Below, piece after piece: positions 1 through 8,942 of a stretch of DNA of 64,000 nucleotides (positions are counted from its first letter, which is position 1; each line of letters begins with the position of its first letter). Position numbers and translations under genes: made by a program. The stretch covers positions 248,001 through 312,000 of the forward strand of contig JAOULX010000001.1 of NCBI GenBank assembly GCA_029881795.1, given 5' to 3'. This stretch comes from Gammaproteobacteria bacterium (GTDB taxonomy: Bacteria > Pseudomonadota > Gammaproteobacteria > SZUA-229). Below the pieces are notes generated by a model. That model saw nothing but the letters and a program-made list of their open reading frames with translations, ran no database searches and was not told the origin of the DNA.

Positions 1-275
1 CTGTATAATAGTGGTTGTTATTTAATACTAGCGGTCAGGGTTTAGCTTGCTTTAGCTGTTTTTAAACTTTAATAATTTATAGATCATAATTATTCTTGAT
101 AGTGTGACGTATCTGAGGCTGAACCAGCTGGGTTAATTTAACGTATAGGAATATCGTAATTTTATAGAATAGTAAATTATATCCATACGGATAGTAGGGT
201 TGATTTGGATCAATGCACAAGTCATTTCTTTATTTTAACCTTTGGCTACTTTAACAGAAGCGAAGGAGTAAAATA

Positions 276-374
276 ATGGATGATCAACAGACAATAAAAA
301 ATCTTGGCGTTACCGCTATGGTGTTTGTGTTTATAGCACTAGTGTTAGTGTTGGTAGCAAATATTGTTGGTTAA
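276..374 (+). CDS. 32-residue single-pass membrane peptide
   Basis: Small ORF with a good ribosome binding site (GAAGGAG about 8 bases before the ATG), followed at once by a strong terminator, so it looks like a complete one-gene unit. The product has a short polar N-terminus (MDDQQTIKNLG) and then about 20 hydrophobic residues from roughly T13 to V31, which is one transmembrane helix with almost no C-terminal tail. The form resembles small subunits of respiratory complexes, but no family is recognised and no function is assigned. The calling evidence is the site, the composition and the terminator. Confidence 0.55.
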   Translation: MDDQQTIKNLGVTAMVFVFIALVLVLVANIVG

Positions 375-393
375 CCCGATAAAATAAAAACAT

Positions 394-417
394 AGCCGGC
401 CATGCCGGCTTTTTTTT
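394..417 (+). terminator. Rho-independent terminator
   Basis: Perfect 7-bp stem AGCCGGC/GCCGGCT around a CAT loop, followed by seven T. It ends the small membrane-peptide gene and abuts the stop codon of the convergent PilZ gene. On the minus strand the same stem is followed by a less pure T-rich run, so it may serve both genes. Confidence 0.9.
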
Positions 418-796
418 ATTTAAGATGTTTGATCAGTTTTTTCCAGTCGGTGAGATCGGTCGGTGTGCCGTGTCTTTGTTTTAACTGAATACCAACGGTA
501 TGAGCAATACCGATTGTTGGCTTACACCATTTTACATTACCGGTAAGTGTATACGTGCGGTCGCTGTCTTTAATGCGGATACTCAGATCGAGCACGCTTT
601 TGACAGCCAGCGGGTCGCTTGAGGTGATTTGTAAACCATTTTTCGAGACATCTACAGCGGCGCAGGTAAAAATTTTTCCTAATGCTTTAGGGTTGTCTGA
701 TGTAAATAAGATTTTAACCTGAAAATTATCATCTACCAGATATCTGGGGTCGCGACGATTGTCGAAGGTCTCTAAAGCTAGTGCAGATGCTGTCAT
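416..796 (-). CDS. PilZ domain protein (c-di-GMP receptor)
   Basis: Stand-alone PilZ domain of 126 residues. Both c-di-GMP signatures are present: RxxxR at R14-R18 (RRDPR) and the D/NxSxxG motif as DVSKNG near residue 50. The rest is a beta-barrel pattern ending in a C-terminal helix. With no output domain fused, it probably acts by binding a partner protein when loaded with c-di-GMP. The start is supported by AAAGGA upstream. It is convergent with the small membrane-peptide gene. Two further PilZ proteins lie near 45 kb. Confidence 0.9.
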   Translation of the reverse strand: MTASALALETFDNRRDPRYLVDDNFQVKILFTSDNPKALGKIFTCAAVDVSKNGLQITSSDPLAVKSVLDLSIRIKDSDRTYTLTGNVKWCKPTIGIAHTVGIQLKQRHGTPTDLTDWKKLIKHLK

Positions 797-909
797 TATT
801 TTTCCTTTGAATAATGCTTCAGTGTTGTTGAGTCATTGTTATTGTTACAAAAGGATTTAACATTTATAAGAGTAGAGTGTAATACAAGGTAAAAAATGTT
901 TACTTCCGT

Positions 910-1635
910 TTATCTGTGTTTTATGGCCATATAGGCTTTGCGTTTAGTGGTTGGCAGTTTTTCAATTGCATAACGTAGCATTGTTCTCGGCATATCGCTG
1001 GCATGCTGATCTAAAAAATCTTCTTCGACGGCCGTGTTGCGTTTACCAATTTCACGTAGCATCCAGCCGCAGGCTTTATGAATCAGGTCTTCTGGATCAT
1101 TCAGTAACAGCCTGCATATTTCAAGGCAATCTGTAAAATCATCAGCTCTTATAAAATAGAAAGTGGCGATGACCGCAATGCGACGCTGCCAGATGTTTTC
1201 AGACCGTGCCAGTTGATATAAAACAGCCCGGTCAGCTGAGCTCAGGTGATCGCCAACAATAGTGACTGCTGAAGTGTCAACGAGATCCCAGTTGTTAACG
1301 TAATGGGTGCTGTTCAGGTAAAAATTAAATATCTCGTTGCGGGTATTGGAAGAGGATTTTTTGTAGCAATTGACCAGCATGATTAAAGCCAGTAGACGTT
1401 GTTCGTGATATTCCGATGCGAGTAATGACTGAATGTGTTGTAGTGGCAGTGATTTATAACGCTTAGCGAGTTCTCTTAAAACCGGAACGCGAATACCCAG
1501 AAAGATATCGCCTTCTGCGTACTGACCTTTTGCGGTTTTAAAATAACGCTGAGAACTGGCAGCAATGCCGGTATCTGCAAGAGTGTGTAGCTGCTGTTTA
1601 ATCTCGTTTAATGTCGTAGTTGACGTCCCTGACAT
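910..1635 (-). CDS. DNA alkylation repair protein, AlkD-like
   Basis: 241-residue protein of the AlkD/AlkC HEAT-repeat family, whose members excise bulky or cationic alkylated bases (3-methyladenine, 7-methylguanine). The typical N-terminal segment YAEGDIFLGIRVPVLRELAKRY and a series of paired helices through the whole chain are visible. The length fits the family. It follows the phosphodiesterase gene by 18 bases on the same strand and probably shares its transcript. Substrate choice cannot be read from the sequence, and some relatives of this subfamily have no proven glycosylase activity. Confidence 0.85.
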   Translation of the reverse strand: MSGTSTTTLNEIKQQLHTLADTGIAASSQRYFKTAKGQYAEGDIFLGIRVPVLRELAKRYKSLPLQHIQSLLASEYHEQRLLALIMLVNCYKKSSSNTRNEIFNFYLNSTHYVNNWDLVDTSAVTIVGDHLSSADRAVLYQLARSENIWQRRIAVIATFYFIRADDFTDCLEICRLLLNDPEDLIHKACGWMLREIGKRNTAVEEDFLDQHASDMPRTMLRYAIEKLPTTKRKAYMAIKHR

Positions 1636-1653
1636 GATATAGGTATTGCAGAT

Positions 1654-2199
1654 TTATGCAGCGCGATCACTAAAACGTAAGGCTTCGACCGTCCATTGCT
1701 GGCTATCAGAGACAGTCAGTACTAGGCAGGCCGGGCCGCCGCGGGTTCGGGTTGCCCCGGCTGCTCCGGGATTAATAACCCAAGGTAATTCGTCCTTGTC
1801 ACAGACCTGGCTGTGGGTGTGACCATAGACAATAACGCGGGCATTAGGGTGTGTTTTTCTGAGCGAGCTGTGACTCGGCTTATGGTGGCCATGAGTGTGG
1901 CCATGCTCAACAACCAGTAGGCCACCAGGGAGCTGGATTTCTGCTACATCAGGCAATGACTCTACAATATCTTTCTGATTAGAGGGCCAGACGCTGTGAT
2001 GGTCGTTGTTGCCGGTAACTGCAAAGACATGACCCAGCTTCGGGTGCATTTTTTCTAGCACCGAGCCACAACATATATCACCGGCATGAATGGCTATGTC
2101 AGACTGGCTGATAATATTTTCAATGCGTTGATCTAAAACACTGTGTGTATCGGAGATAATTGCGATGCGTAAAGATTTATGCTGGCTCAGGTCACTCAT
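1654..2199 (-). CDS. Metallophosphoesterase, YfcE/MJ0936 type
   Basis: 181-residue calcineurin-like phosphoesterase. The metal ligands of the fold are all visible in order: SDTH near residue 17, GD near 41, GNND near 64, EHGHTHG near 98 and YGHTHS near 125. Small stand-alone members hydrolyse phosphodiesters in vitro; the cell substrate is usually unknown. It is the first gene of a probable two-gene unit with the AlkD-like gene, and GAAGAG lies upstream of the ATG. A His-rich stretch near residues 98-108 is part of the metal site and the loop after it. Confidence 0.87.
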   Translation of the reverse strand: MSDLSQHKSLRIAIISDTHSVLDQRIENIISQSDIAIHAGDICCGSVLEKMHPKLGHVFAVTGNNDHHSVWPSNQKDIVESLPDVAEIQLPGGLLVVEHGHTHGHHKPSHSSLRKTHPNARVIVYGHTHSQVCDKDELPWVINPGAAGATRTRGGPACLVLTVSDSQQWTVEALRFSDRAA

Positions 2200-2686
2200 T
2201 GTTACAGCTCTTCTTTTTTAATGTTGTAATAAATTTATCAAACGGATCATTTTTGTTACATGCTGTCGATAAGTCGGCAGACGAATTTTAATGACTACGT
2301 GCAGTTATTCAATGCATATTTATAAGCCGTATTAAGTTCGGTTACGGCTGGGTAGGTCGGCAAACCTGTTGGGCTGCTCATAATACAAGCCTGTTAATGC
2401 ATAGTAACATTTAATATCAGTTGACGTAGTTATGAATATGGCAGAAATTTTTTTACAGCAAGGTTTGTTTAAAGATCGCTGGTGGGAGTCGTTGTACTTA
2501 AGGAGTGAGCATTGTGTCTGGGCTAAAATCAGTAAATAGACAATCCGGCTATACAATCTGGCTGTACAATAATAAGATATTTAGTTGCTCGGCCTAAGCG
2601 CTACTGCGCCAATAGGCTGATAAGTTAACTATCTTAAACGCAAGATCAATAATATTTCATTAATAGACCCATGAGGACTTCTGGCA
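2200..2686. other. Gene-poor interval upstream of the YCII gene
   Basis: No convincing gene. Several ORFs of 35-74 codons exist on both strands but have no good ribosome binding site or family signal. A nested hairpin lies at 2592-2617 (GCCTA/TAGGC outside, GCGC/GCGC inside with a TACT loop), about 70 bases before the YCII gene, and could belong to its leader. Confidence 0.4.
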
Positions 2687-3013
2687 ATGCCGCAATATAT
2701 TTTCGTTTACTTAGGGGGCGAACACCCTTCCGATCCTGAGCAAGGGCAAAAGCATTTCGCTAAATATCAAGAATGGCTGTCTTCGTTAGGCGATGCGGTT
2801 CTCAGTCCTGCTATTCCCTTCAAAGATACGCATACCGTGCACCCTGACAGGACCACTGAGCCCGGAACCACGTCAGCAATGTCAGGCTTAAGTATTATCC
2901 AGGCAGAATCAATGGATGCCGCGTTGAAGATGGGGCAAAGCTGCCCGTTTCTGGAAATCAATGGCACGCTTGAGATTTCTGAGATGATAGAGATGTCGAA
3001 GAAAACCAATTAA
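2687..3013 (+). CDS. YCII-related domain protein
   Basis: 108-residue protein of the YciI/YCII (DGPF) family, a dimeric alpha-beta barrel fold. Visible family features are the N-terminal strand PQYIFVYLGG, a short linker rich in His and Asp, and the C-terminal part with EINGTLEISEM. A GAGGA site lies about 11 bases upstream of the ATG. Members are mostly of unknown function, and some sit beside ECF sigma factors; no sigma factor is seen here. No specific role is assigned. Confidence 0.75.
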   Translation: MPQYIFVYLGGEHPSDPEQGQKHFAKYQEWLSSLGDAVLSPAIPFKDTHTVHPDRTTEPGTTSAMSGLSIIQAESMDAALKMGQSCPFLEINGTLEISEMIEMSKKTN

Positions 3014-3501
3014 CCAACACGGTAGAGACTGGGGGCGAGGTGATCGGGTTGGGTTATATCAGCTAGAGGTGTGTTTATGTATCCGGGCGCATAAGGCTGA
3101 GATGATTCATCTGAATTGCGCCGTTTAAGCGTGGGTTACGGCGTAATGCTGATTTTATTTTTGCGGACTTGACTGTGTAGTCGAGTGTTGACTGGCATCA
3201 AAAAAGGCTGCAAATAAGTCTCTCATCCATGTTGTTTTTATATTGCTTGAGGCTAATCATTGCCAAGGCCTGATAATCATGGTTATATTCGAAATCTGGC
3301 CGCTACAAGCTCACTATGACAGAGTCTGAACTTAAAAGGTGGCGCAGGTGCGCTGGGTATAGAAAGGCATATATTTATATATTCTTATATAAGCATTTAT
3401 TTATATATATATTTATATATAGGGTGATAAATTTTCTATATTCGACGGTTAATAAATTTAAAGTATATACTCTGACAACAAAAAATATTTAGGGGAATCA
3501 A
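3014..3501. other. AT-rich leader and promoter region of aprMBA
   Basis: No gene. The stretch 3370-3421 is almost pure A/T with repeated TATATA and TTTATATAT steps, unlike the flanking DNA. TATACT at 3466-3471 could be a -10 element with a poor -35 (TTCGAC, 3441-3446, 19-base spacing). The aprM ribosome binding site AGGGGA lies just before the ATG at 3502. This is the natural place for control of the aprMBA operon. Confidence 0.5.
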
Positions 3502-4347
3502 ATGTTCGCGAACAATCCTTTTGACGCGCTTTCTGCGTTAATTTCAACAGATGTAATGCAGATGTATATCATCGTTATGGCCATATTAGTGGCTGGCGGC
3601 ACAATACTGGATATGATGCATAAGAAAAGTGCTCAGTACTTTTTTGAAAATGCAGAAAAAGCAAAAGCAAATGCTAAGCGCACAGTTAGTACTGGCGAAA
3701 AAATAAGCCTTGCTGTTAGCACAGTAGCGAGTGAAGTAATTACTTCTAGCGAGTTCTGCAATACCAAGCGTAGAATTTCGCATCTGCTAACCATGTATGG
3801 TTTCATTCTGTTCGTTGCATCAACGGCACTGATGATTTTTGGTAATAAGGCAGAAATCTTACCGCAGCTTTGGCACATTGGCGCCATCATGCTTTGTGTT
3901 GGTGGTTACTGGTTCTGGTTCTTCATCCGTGTTGATGTGAATTCAGAAGGTGCTAAATGGTACAAGCTAGTACGTGCAGATATCTTTATCGTATCTCTTT
4001 TCACTACAGCAACATTCGCTTTAATCTGGTCTTATCTGCAGTCTAAAGGTGGTGTTGTCGGTGATATGGGCTCAACAACTCTGTTCTTTGCTTTATTTAT
4101 CGTTTCAAACACAACGTTATTCGCAAGTGTGTTGTGGTCTAAGTTTGCGCACATGTTCTTCAAGCCTGCAGCTGCTTTCCAGAAGAAAACAACTGTAGCT
4201 GATGGTTCAAGAGAGAACTTACCAGGTGATTTCGATTTGGCTTCTGCTGAAGTACAGGCGAAATTCCCAGATATCCCTGAGTATATGGGTAAAAACCCAG
4301 AATACATGGGACATGGTATTAGACGTGAGCCACCAAACCATTACTAA
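3502..4347 (+). CDS. aprM: AprM, membrane anchor for APS reductase
   Basis: 281-residue integral membrane protein directly upstream of aprB and aprA. Predicted helices lie near residues 20-36, 95-115, 122-142, 160-178 and 190-210, the arrangement of the HdrE/DsrM-like membrane proteins. In gammaproteobacterial sulfur oxidisers AprM is the proposed quinone-linked partner that takes electrons from AprBA in place of the QmoABC complex. The C-terminus is a soluble tail of about 60 residues with two similar EYMG motifs near the end. A good site (AGGGGA) sets the start. No terminator separates it from aprB 42 bases downstream, so the three genes form one operon. Confidence 0.93.
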   Translation: MFANNPFDALSALISTDVMQMYIIVMAILVAGGTILDMMHKKSAQYFFENAEKAKANAKRTVSTGEKISLAVSTVASEVITSSEFCNTKRRISHLLTMYGFILFVASTALMIFGNKAEILPQLWHIGAIMLCVGGYWFWFFIRVDVNSEGAKWYKLVRADIFIVSLFTTATFALIWSYLQSKGGVVGDMGSTTLFFALFIVSNTTLFASVLWSKFAHMFFKPAAAFQKKTTVADGSRENLPGDFDLASAEVQAKFPDIPEYMGKNPEYMGHGIRREPPNHY

Positions 4348-4389
4348 TATTAATCTAATAACAATTATTTAAGAAAGAGAGAATATATT

Positions 4390-4881
4390 ATGCCAACTTT
4401 TGTATATATGACTCGATGTGATGGTTGTGGACAGTGTGTTGATATCTGCCCATCTGACATCATGCACATCGATAAAACACTGCGTCGTGCTTATAACCTT
4501 GAACCGAATATGTGTTGGGAATGTTATTCGTGCGTAAAAGCCTGCCCACATCACGCGATTGACGTGCGTGGTTATGCAGATTTCGCACCACTGGGTTCTT
4601 CAGTACGTGTACACCGTGACGAAGAAAAAGGAACGATCGCATGGCGCATCAAGTTCCGTAATGGCAAAAAAGACATGGAGTTATTGGCTCCAATCACAAC
4701 TAAGCCTTGGGGATCATGTATTCCAAAACTAGCTAATGAGTCTGCTCCTGATGATTCTATGCGTAACAGTCACCTGCTGTTTAATGAGCCTAAGTATATT
4801 CAGCTCGATAAAGATGGTAAGGATAGTTTACATACGCTTGAATCAAATGGCTTAGAAATTAAAGAAGGGGTTTACTACTAA
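4390..4881 (+). CDS. aprB: Adenylylsulfate reductase beta subunit
   Basis: 163-residue iron-sulfur subunit of APS reductase. Two [4Fe-4S] motifs are visible: C10-x2-C13-x2-C16-x3-C20 and C42-x2-C45-x2-C48-x3-C52. The following beta-rich segment and long C-terminal tail are typical of AprB, where the tail wraps round AprA. It carries electrons between the FAD of AprA and the membrane acceptor. AGAAAGAGAG lies before the ATG. Its stop codon overlaps the aprA start by one base (TAATG), which indicates translational coupling and equal amounts of the two subunits. Confidence 0.97.
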   Translation: MPTFVYMTRCDGCGQCVDICPSDIMHIDKTLRRAYNLEPNMCWECYSCVKACPHHAIDVRGYADFAPLGSSVRVHRDEEKGTIAWRIKFRNGKKDMELLAPITTKPWGSCIPKLANESAPDDSMRNSHLLFNEPKYIQLDKDGKDSLHTLESNGLEIKEGVYY

Positions 4882-6788
4882 TGGGCTACAAGACAATTAT
4901 TGAAGATGATATAGACATCTTAGTTGCAGGCGCGGGCCTTGGTGGTACCGGTGCTGCTTTCGAAGCCAGATATTGGGGTAAAGACAAGAAGATCGTTATT
5001 GCTGAAAAAGCAAACATCGATCGTTCAGGTGCGGTAGCACAGGGTCTTTATGCTATTAACTGTTACATGGGTACGCGTTTCGGCGAGAACAACCCTGAAG
5101 ATCACGTTCGTTATGCACGTATCGATTTAATGGGTATGGTTCGTGAAGATCTAGCGTTCGATATGGCGCGTCACGTTGACTCGGCTGTTCACCAGTTCGA
5201 AGAATGGGGTCTGCCTATCATGCGTAACACCAAGACGGGTGCTTACTTGCGTGAAGGTCGTTGGCAGATCATGATTCACGGTGAATCATACAAGCCAATT
5301 GTTGCAGAAGCTGCAAAGAACTCGGCTGATAAAGTTTTCAACCGTGTTTGTGTAACTCACCTGTTAATGGATGAGTCTAAAGAAAACCGTGTTGCGGGTG
5401 CTGTTGGTTTCAACGTACGTACCGGTAACTACCACGTATTTAAGTCTAAGACTGTAATCTGTGGTGCTGGTGGTGCTTCTAACATCTTTAAACCACGTTC
5501 AGTGGGTGAAGGTGCGGGTCGTGTTTGGTACGCTCCATGGTCATCGGGTTCTGCTTACGGTCTTATGATCGAAGCCGGCGCGAAAATGACGCAAATGGAA
5601 AACCGTATCGTATTAGCACGTTTCAAAGATGGTTACGGCCCTGTTGGCGCATACTTCTTACACCTTAAGACTTATACTCAAAATGCTTATGGTGATGAGT
5701 ACGAATCAAAATGGTTCCCATCTTTACAAGAAATGGTTGGTAAAGAGTATCTGGACCCAGAAGCGTCACACGCGACACATCGTCCAATCCCAACATGTTT
5801 ACGTAATCATGCAATCATCAATGAGGTGAATGCAGGTCGTGGTCCAATCCACATGGTTACAATGGAGGCCTTCCAGGATCCGCATTTAGAGGAAATTGGC
5901 TGGCACAACTTCTTAGGTATGACGGTTGGTCAAGCGGTACTTTGGGCTGCAACTGACGTTGATCCTAAATATGAAAACCCAGAATTAACAACTTCTGAGC
6001 CATACGTAATGGGTTCACATGCAACAGGTTGTGGTGCATGGTGTTCAGGTCCTGAGGATGTATCACCAGAAGAATATTTCTGGGGTTATAACCGTATGAC
6101 GACTATTGAAGGTCTGTTTGGTGCAGGTGATGCTGTAGGTGGTACACCACACGCATTCTCATCGGGTTCTTTCACTGAAGGTCGTCTGGCGGCAAAAGCT
6201 GCTTGTCAGTACATCGACGACGGTAAAGCTGAGGGTATCAGTGTTACTGATAGCCAAATCAGTCGCCGTAAAGAAGAAATCTACAAGCCGATGGAAACTT
6301 ACACTGTTGGCCGTAACGAAATTGTTGCTGGTTCTGTTAACCCTAACTACATTAACCCACGTCAGGGTCTGGATCGTTTACAGAAACTGATGGATGAGTA
6401 CTGTGGTGGTTTCGGTGTTAACTACATGACTAACGACAAGCTTCTGAACATTGGTCTTAAGAAGATGGCTATTCTGGGTGAAGATCTGGAAAAAGTGGCT
6501 GCTGAGGACATTCATGAGTTGCTTCGTGCATGGGAACTGAAGCATCGTTTCCTTACTTCTGAGTCAGTATTCCAGCACACGATGTTCCGTAAAGAAACTC
6601 GCTGGCCTGGTTACTACTACCGTGGTGATGCGATGAAACTGGATGATGCTAATTGGCATGTATTAACAGTTTCTCGCCGTGATCCTAAGACTGGTGAGTA
6701 CACGATGGAAAAAGCTCCTCTGTATCACCTGGTAGGTGACATCGAGGACAAAGACCTGGCTAAACTTAAAGCAGAAGGTCACCACTAA
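4881..6788 (+). CDS. aprA: Adenylylsulfate reductase alpha subunit
   Basis: 635-residue flavoprotein that, in sulfur oxidisers, forms APS from sulfite and AMP and passes two electrons to AprB. It belongs to the fumarate reductase/succinate dehydrogenase flavoprotein family. The N-terminal FAD motif GAGLGG is at residues 17-22. Further AprA-typical stretches are HRPIPTCLRNH near 300 and GSHATGCGAWCSG near 380, and a second FAD contact is FGAGDAVGG near 413-421. Codons are strongly biased (CGT for Arg, GGT for Gly), unlike the neighbouring regulators, as expected for a very highly expressed enzyme. It is the last gene of aprMBA and is followed by a terminator. Confidence 0.98.
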   Translation: MGYKTIIEDDIDILVAGAGLGGTGAAFEARYWGKDKKIVIAEKANIDRSGAVAQGLYAINCYMGTRFGENNPEDHVRYARIDLMGMVREDLAFDMARHVDSAVHQFEEWGLPIMRNTKTGAYLREGRWQIMIHGESYKPIVAEAAKNSADKVFNRVCVTHLLMDESKENRVAGAVGFNVRTGNYHVFKSKTVICGAGGASNIFKPRSVGEGAGRVWYAPWSSGSAYGLMIEAGAKMTQMENRIVLARFKDGYGPVGAYFLHLKTYTQNAYGDEYESKWFPSLQEMVGKEYLDPEASHATHRPIPTCLRNHAIINEVNAGRGPIHMVTMEAFQDPHLEEIGWHNFLGMTVGQAVLWAATDVDPKYENPELTTSEPYVMGSHATGCGAWCSGPEDVSPEEYFWGYNRMTTIEGLFGAGDAVGGTPHAFSSGSFTEGRLAAKAACQYIDDGKAEGISVTDSQISRRKEEIYKPMETYTVGRNEIVAGSVNPNYINPRQGLDRLQKLMDEYCGGFGVNYMTNDKLLNIGLKKMAILGEDLEKVAAEDIHELLRAWELKHRFLTSESVFQHTMFRKETRWPGYYYRGDAMKLDDANWHVLTVSRRDPKTGEYTMEKAPLYHLVGDIEDKDLAKLKAEGHH

Positions 6789-6842
6789 GCAAATAAAGGT
6801 CTGATTGGTTTTTGATCAGTCAGATCTTAAAAGTTGCGAAAT

Positions 6843-6880
6843 AAAAAAGGACTGGCATGTATAATGTTGGTCCTTTTTTT
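6843..6880 (+). terminator. Rho-independent terminator of aprMBA
   Basis: Ten-bp stem (AAAAAAGGAC pairing with GTCCTTTTTT) with a T run after the stem, 55 bases past the aprA stop. It separates the apr operon from the following small gene. Confidence 0.88.
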
Positions 6881-6951
6881 CTTGTGAGAGTGTATTGGTC
6901 TCAGGAGAGACAAATTTAAAGAACCTTTATATATTTTCGTGAGAGAGACAG

Positions 6952-7302
6952 ATGAATATTATTGAAAACACAGATGAAGAGATTTTAGAGCAGGCTCACC
7001 CAATGTGGGCGGATCTTGTTAAGTACTCAAATGAAGGTAATTACGGTGCGTTTACCCGTAACTTCTCGGCTTCGTTTATGAAAGGTGCGAATGAAGTTGA
7101 AATGGGTAAGCAGTTTGCCAGAAGTGATTTAGCCAAAAACCTGTCAAATGATTATTCCTATCTTGGCATGATACGCCGCGGTGAACATGTCACGGTTCTC
7201 TATAAAGTGATTCATAAAGAAACTAAAGCTGAGTGGTTGGGTCGATTAGTGCTCGGTTATGAAAAAGATAAAGTTAAGATTTTTGGTGCGACACTTTTTT
7301 AA
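6952..7302 (+). CDS. Small NTF2-like protein downstream of aprA
   Basis: 116-residue soluble protein without signal peptide or cysteine. The pattern (two N-terminal helices with a W, then FARSDLAKNL, then paired strands YLGMIRRGEHVTVLYKVIHK, WLGRLVLGYEKD and KVKIFGATLF) suggests a cone-shaped NTF2/SnoaL-like fold, but the family is not recognised with certainty. GAGAGAGACAG is the likely ribosome binding site. It follows the aprA terminator and precedes the SlyD-like gene by 97 bases without an intervening terminator. A role linked to APS reductase is possible only from position. Confidence 0.6.
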   Translation: MNIIENTDEEILEQAHPMWADLVKYSNEGNYGAFTRNFSASFMKGANEVEMGKQFARSDLAKNLSNDYSYLGMIRRGEHVTVLYKVIHKETKAEWLGRLVLGYEKDKVKIFGATLF

Positions 7303-7399
7303 AGTTTCAGGTTTAAAGCCGGATTTCTAAAATCAAGGTTATAGTTTTAGAGCTAGTAATCGTTTTACTCAGCGTTAACAAAGACAGGTTTTATTAGGT

Positions 7400-7909
7400 A
7401 TGTCAGATACAATCGAAGACGAAAAATTCGTCGAATTAAATTATAAGGTGGTCGATGACAAGACAGGTGATGTTCTCGTAACTGTGGATTACCCCATCGG
7501 CTATGTGCATGGCGTTAATGACGTAATGTCAGAAGAAGTGACTAAACATCTGTATGGTAAAAAAGTCGGCGATATTATTGATGTGCCGGTTGATACCAGG
7601 CTGCTGTATGGTGAGCGAGACGAGTCGCTGGTCTTTACTGACCGGATCGAAAATGTGCCGGAGGAATACCGTGAAATTGGTATGACCATCACCATGGAAA
7701 ATGAAAAGGGTGAGCCAAAGAGTTTTATCGTTACGCGCTTTGATGACAAAACGCTTACCGTTGATGGCAATAATCCATTATGTGGCCGAGATGTTACATT
7801 TGTACTGGAAGTGCTGTCTATCCGCGAAGCAACTGATGAAGAAGTAGATCTTGGTGGCGCTGTTGATGCCAACCCAGATTTAAATGACATATTAGAACGT
7901 GCCGAATGA
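7400..7909 (+). CDS. FKBP-type peptidyl-prolyl isomerase, SlyD-like
   Basis: 169-residue protein with SlyD architecture: an FKBP half-domain at residues 8-68, an inserted chaperone flap at about 70-115, and the return strand with DGNNPLCGRDVTFVLEVLSIREAT near 117-145. Usual SlyD features kept are YPIGYVHG in the N-terminal half and NPLCG for the usual NHxLAG. The His-rich nickel-binding tail of E. coli SlyD is absent; the tail here is acidic. SlyD-like proteins are folding helpers and metallochaperones. The stop overlaps the TPR gene by four bases (ATGA), so the two are probably made together. Confidence 0.85.
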   Translation: MSDTIEDEKFVELNYKVVDDKTGDVLVTVDYPIGYVHGVNDVMSEEVTKHLYGKKVGDIIDVPVDTRLLYGERDESLVFTDRIENVPEEYREIGMTITMENEKGEPKSFIVTRFDDKTLTVDGNNPLCGRDVTFVLEVLSIREATDEEVDLGGAVDANPDLNDILERAE

Positions 7910-8931
7910 AGTATTCAAATAACGCCGTGTTTTACCCGGAAAACCGGGCGCTTGAACAAGCTATAGATGCTTCACTTATTTTGCTGACGGATGACGTTGC
8001 TGCCCTTGCGGTACCGGATACCATGGCAACAGTGGCAGATAACTTTGTCCATACACGCGGTAATTTCGAACAGCAACGTTTTAGCAGCAATATACTTCAG
8101 CCATTGCGCGAAGTGCTCGAAGCTCAGCTGTCAGCGCAAGATCGTGAACAAGAGCCGGCTCTCTGGGCAGAGCTTCAAAATCGTCTGGGTAATATTCTTG
8201 CTGCGTTAGGCCAACAGCAAAGAGACGTCGCCTTATACGAACAATCGATAGCGTGTTTTAGCAGCGCGTTGGACGTCTTAAGTCAGCAAGATACGCCGCT
8301 GACCTGGGCTGCGACGCAAGCTAATCTGGCCACCGCATTACAGGCATTGGGGCGCCAAGAGTCTGATATAAAAGCCTTAAACAAGGCGGTTGATGGCTAT
8401 ACCAATGCGTTGCTGGTATGGAGCCGAAAAGAAACACCTGAAGAATGGGCTTTAACCATGCATCAGCTGGGGGCAACGTTTCATGCCTATGGTCGACTGC
8501 TCGAAGGTAACCGTACTTTTCAAAAGTCTGTGGTCTCCTATAAAAATGCACTGGCAGAGCTGGATGCGGATAATCACGCATTAGAGTTAGCCGCGACCCA
8601 CAATAATCGAGGTGCGGTATTGCATAATCTGGCTGAATCAGAAGAAAACCCACAGCGAATGGAAGAGGCAATTAAGTCCTATGAGACTGCTTTGACAGTG
8701 TGCATGGAGCAACAGTTACCAATTCATCATGCGGTATTATGCAGAGTTAATAAGTTTTCTGCTCAAAGTGTCATGGCCGAGCTGACTAACGACGCTGCGC
8801 TTGCTGATGAGGTGGCAGATGAGTTTGAAATCATTCTTGAGTGTTTTCCACATGCGCTGCAACCGCTTTGTGCAAAGTATTGTGAAGAGCGGATGAGCGG
8901 CTTGCGGGAAATGGCAGCCGCTTCGCAGTAA
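7906..8931 (+). CDS. Tetratricopeptide repeat protein
   Basis: 341-residue cytoplasmic protein with at least four consecutive TPR-like units between residues 85 and 270, recognised by repeats of AxxxxxLGxxLxxLGxxxxD followed by YxxAxxxY helices. Unit length is nearer 45-50 than the canonical 34 residues, as in the helical-repeat proteins of the Kinesin light chain/TPR_10-like type. No enzymatic domain is seen. The ATGA overlap with the FKBP gene suggests coupled translation and a joint job, for example holding a client protein during assembly. The client is unknown. Confidence 0.8.
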   Translation: MKYSNNAVFYPENRALEQAIDASLILLTDDVAALAVPDTMATVADNFVHTRGNFEQQRFSSNILQPLREVLEAQLSAQDREQEPALWAELQNRLGNILAALGQQQRDVALYEQSIACFSSALDVLSQQDTPLTWAATQANLATALQALGRQESDIKALNKAVDGYTNALLVWSRKETPEEWALTMHQLGATFHAYGRLLEGNRTFQKSVVSYKNALAELDADNHALELAATHNNRGAVLHNLAESEENPQRMEEAIKSYETALTVCMEQQLPIHHAVLCRVNKFSAQSVMAELTNDAALADEVADEFEIILECFPHALQPLCAKYCEERMSGLREMAAASQ

Positions 8932-8942
8932 AAGACGGCTGC

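Noticed and set aside
2332-2556. 74-codon ORF on the minus strand, and a 35-codon ORF at 2432-2539 on the plus strand
   Set aside because: No ribosome binding site, no family, odd composition; the interval looks non-coding.
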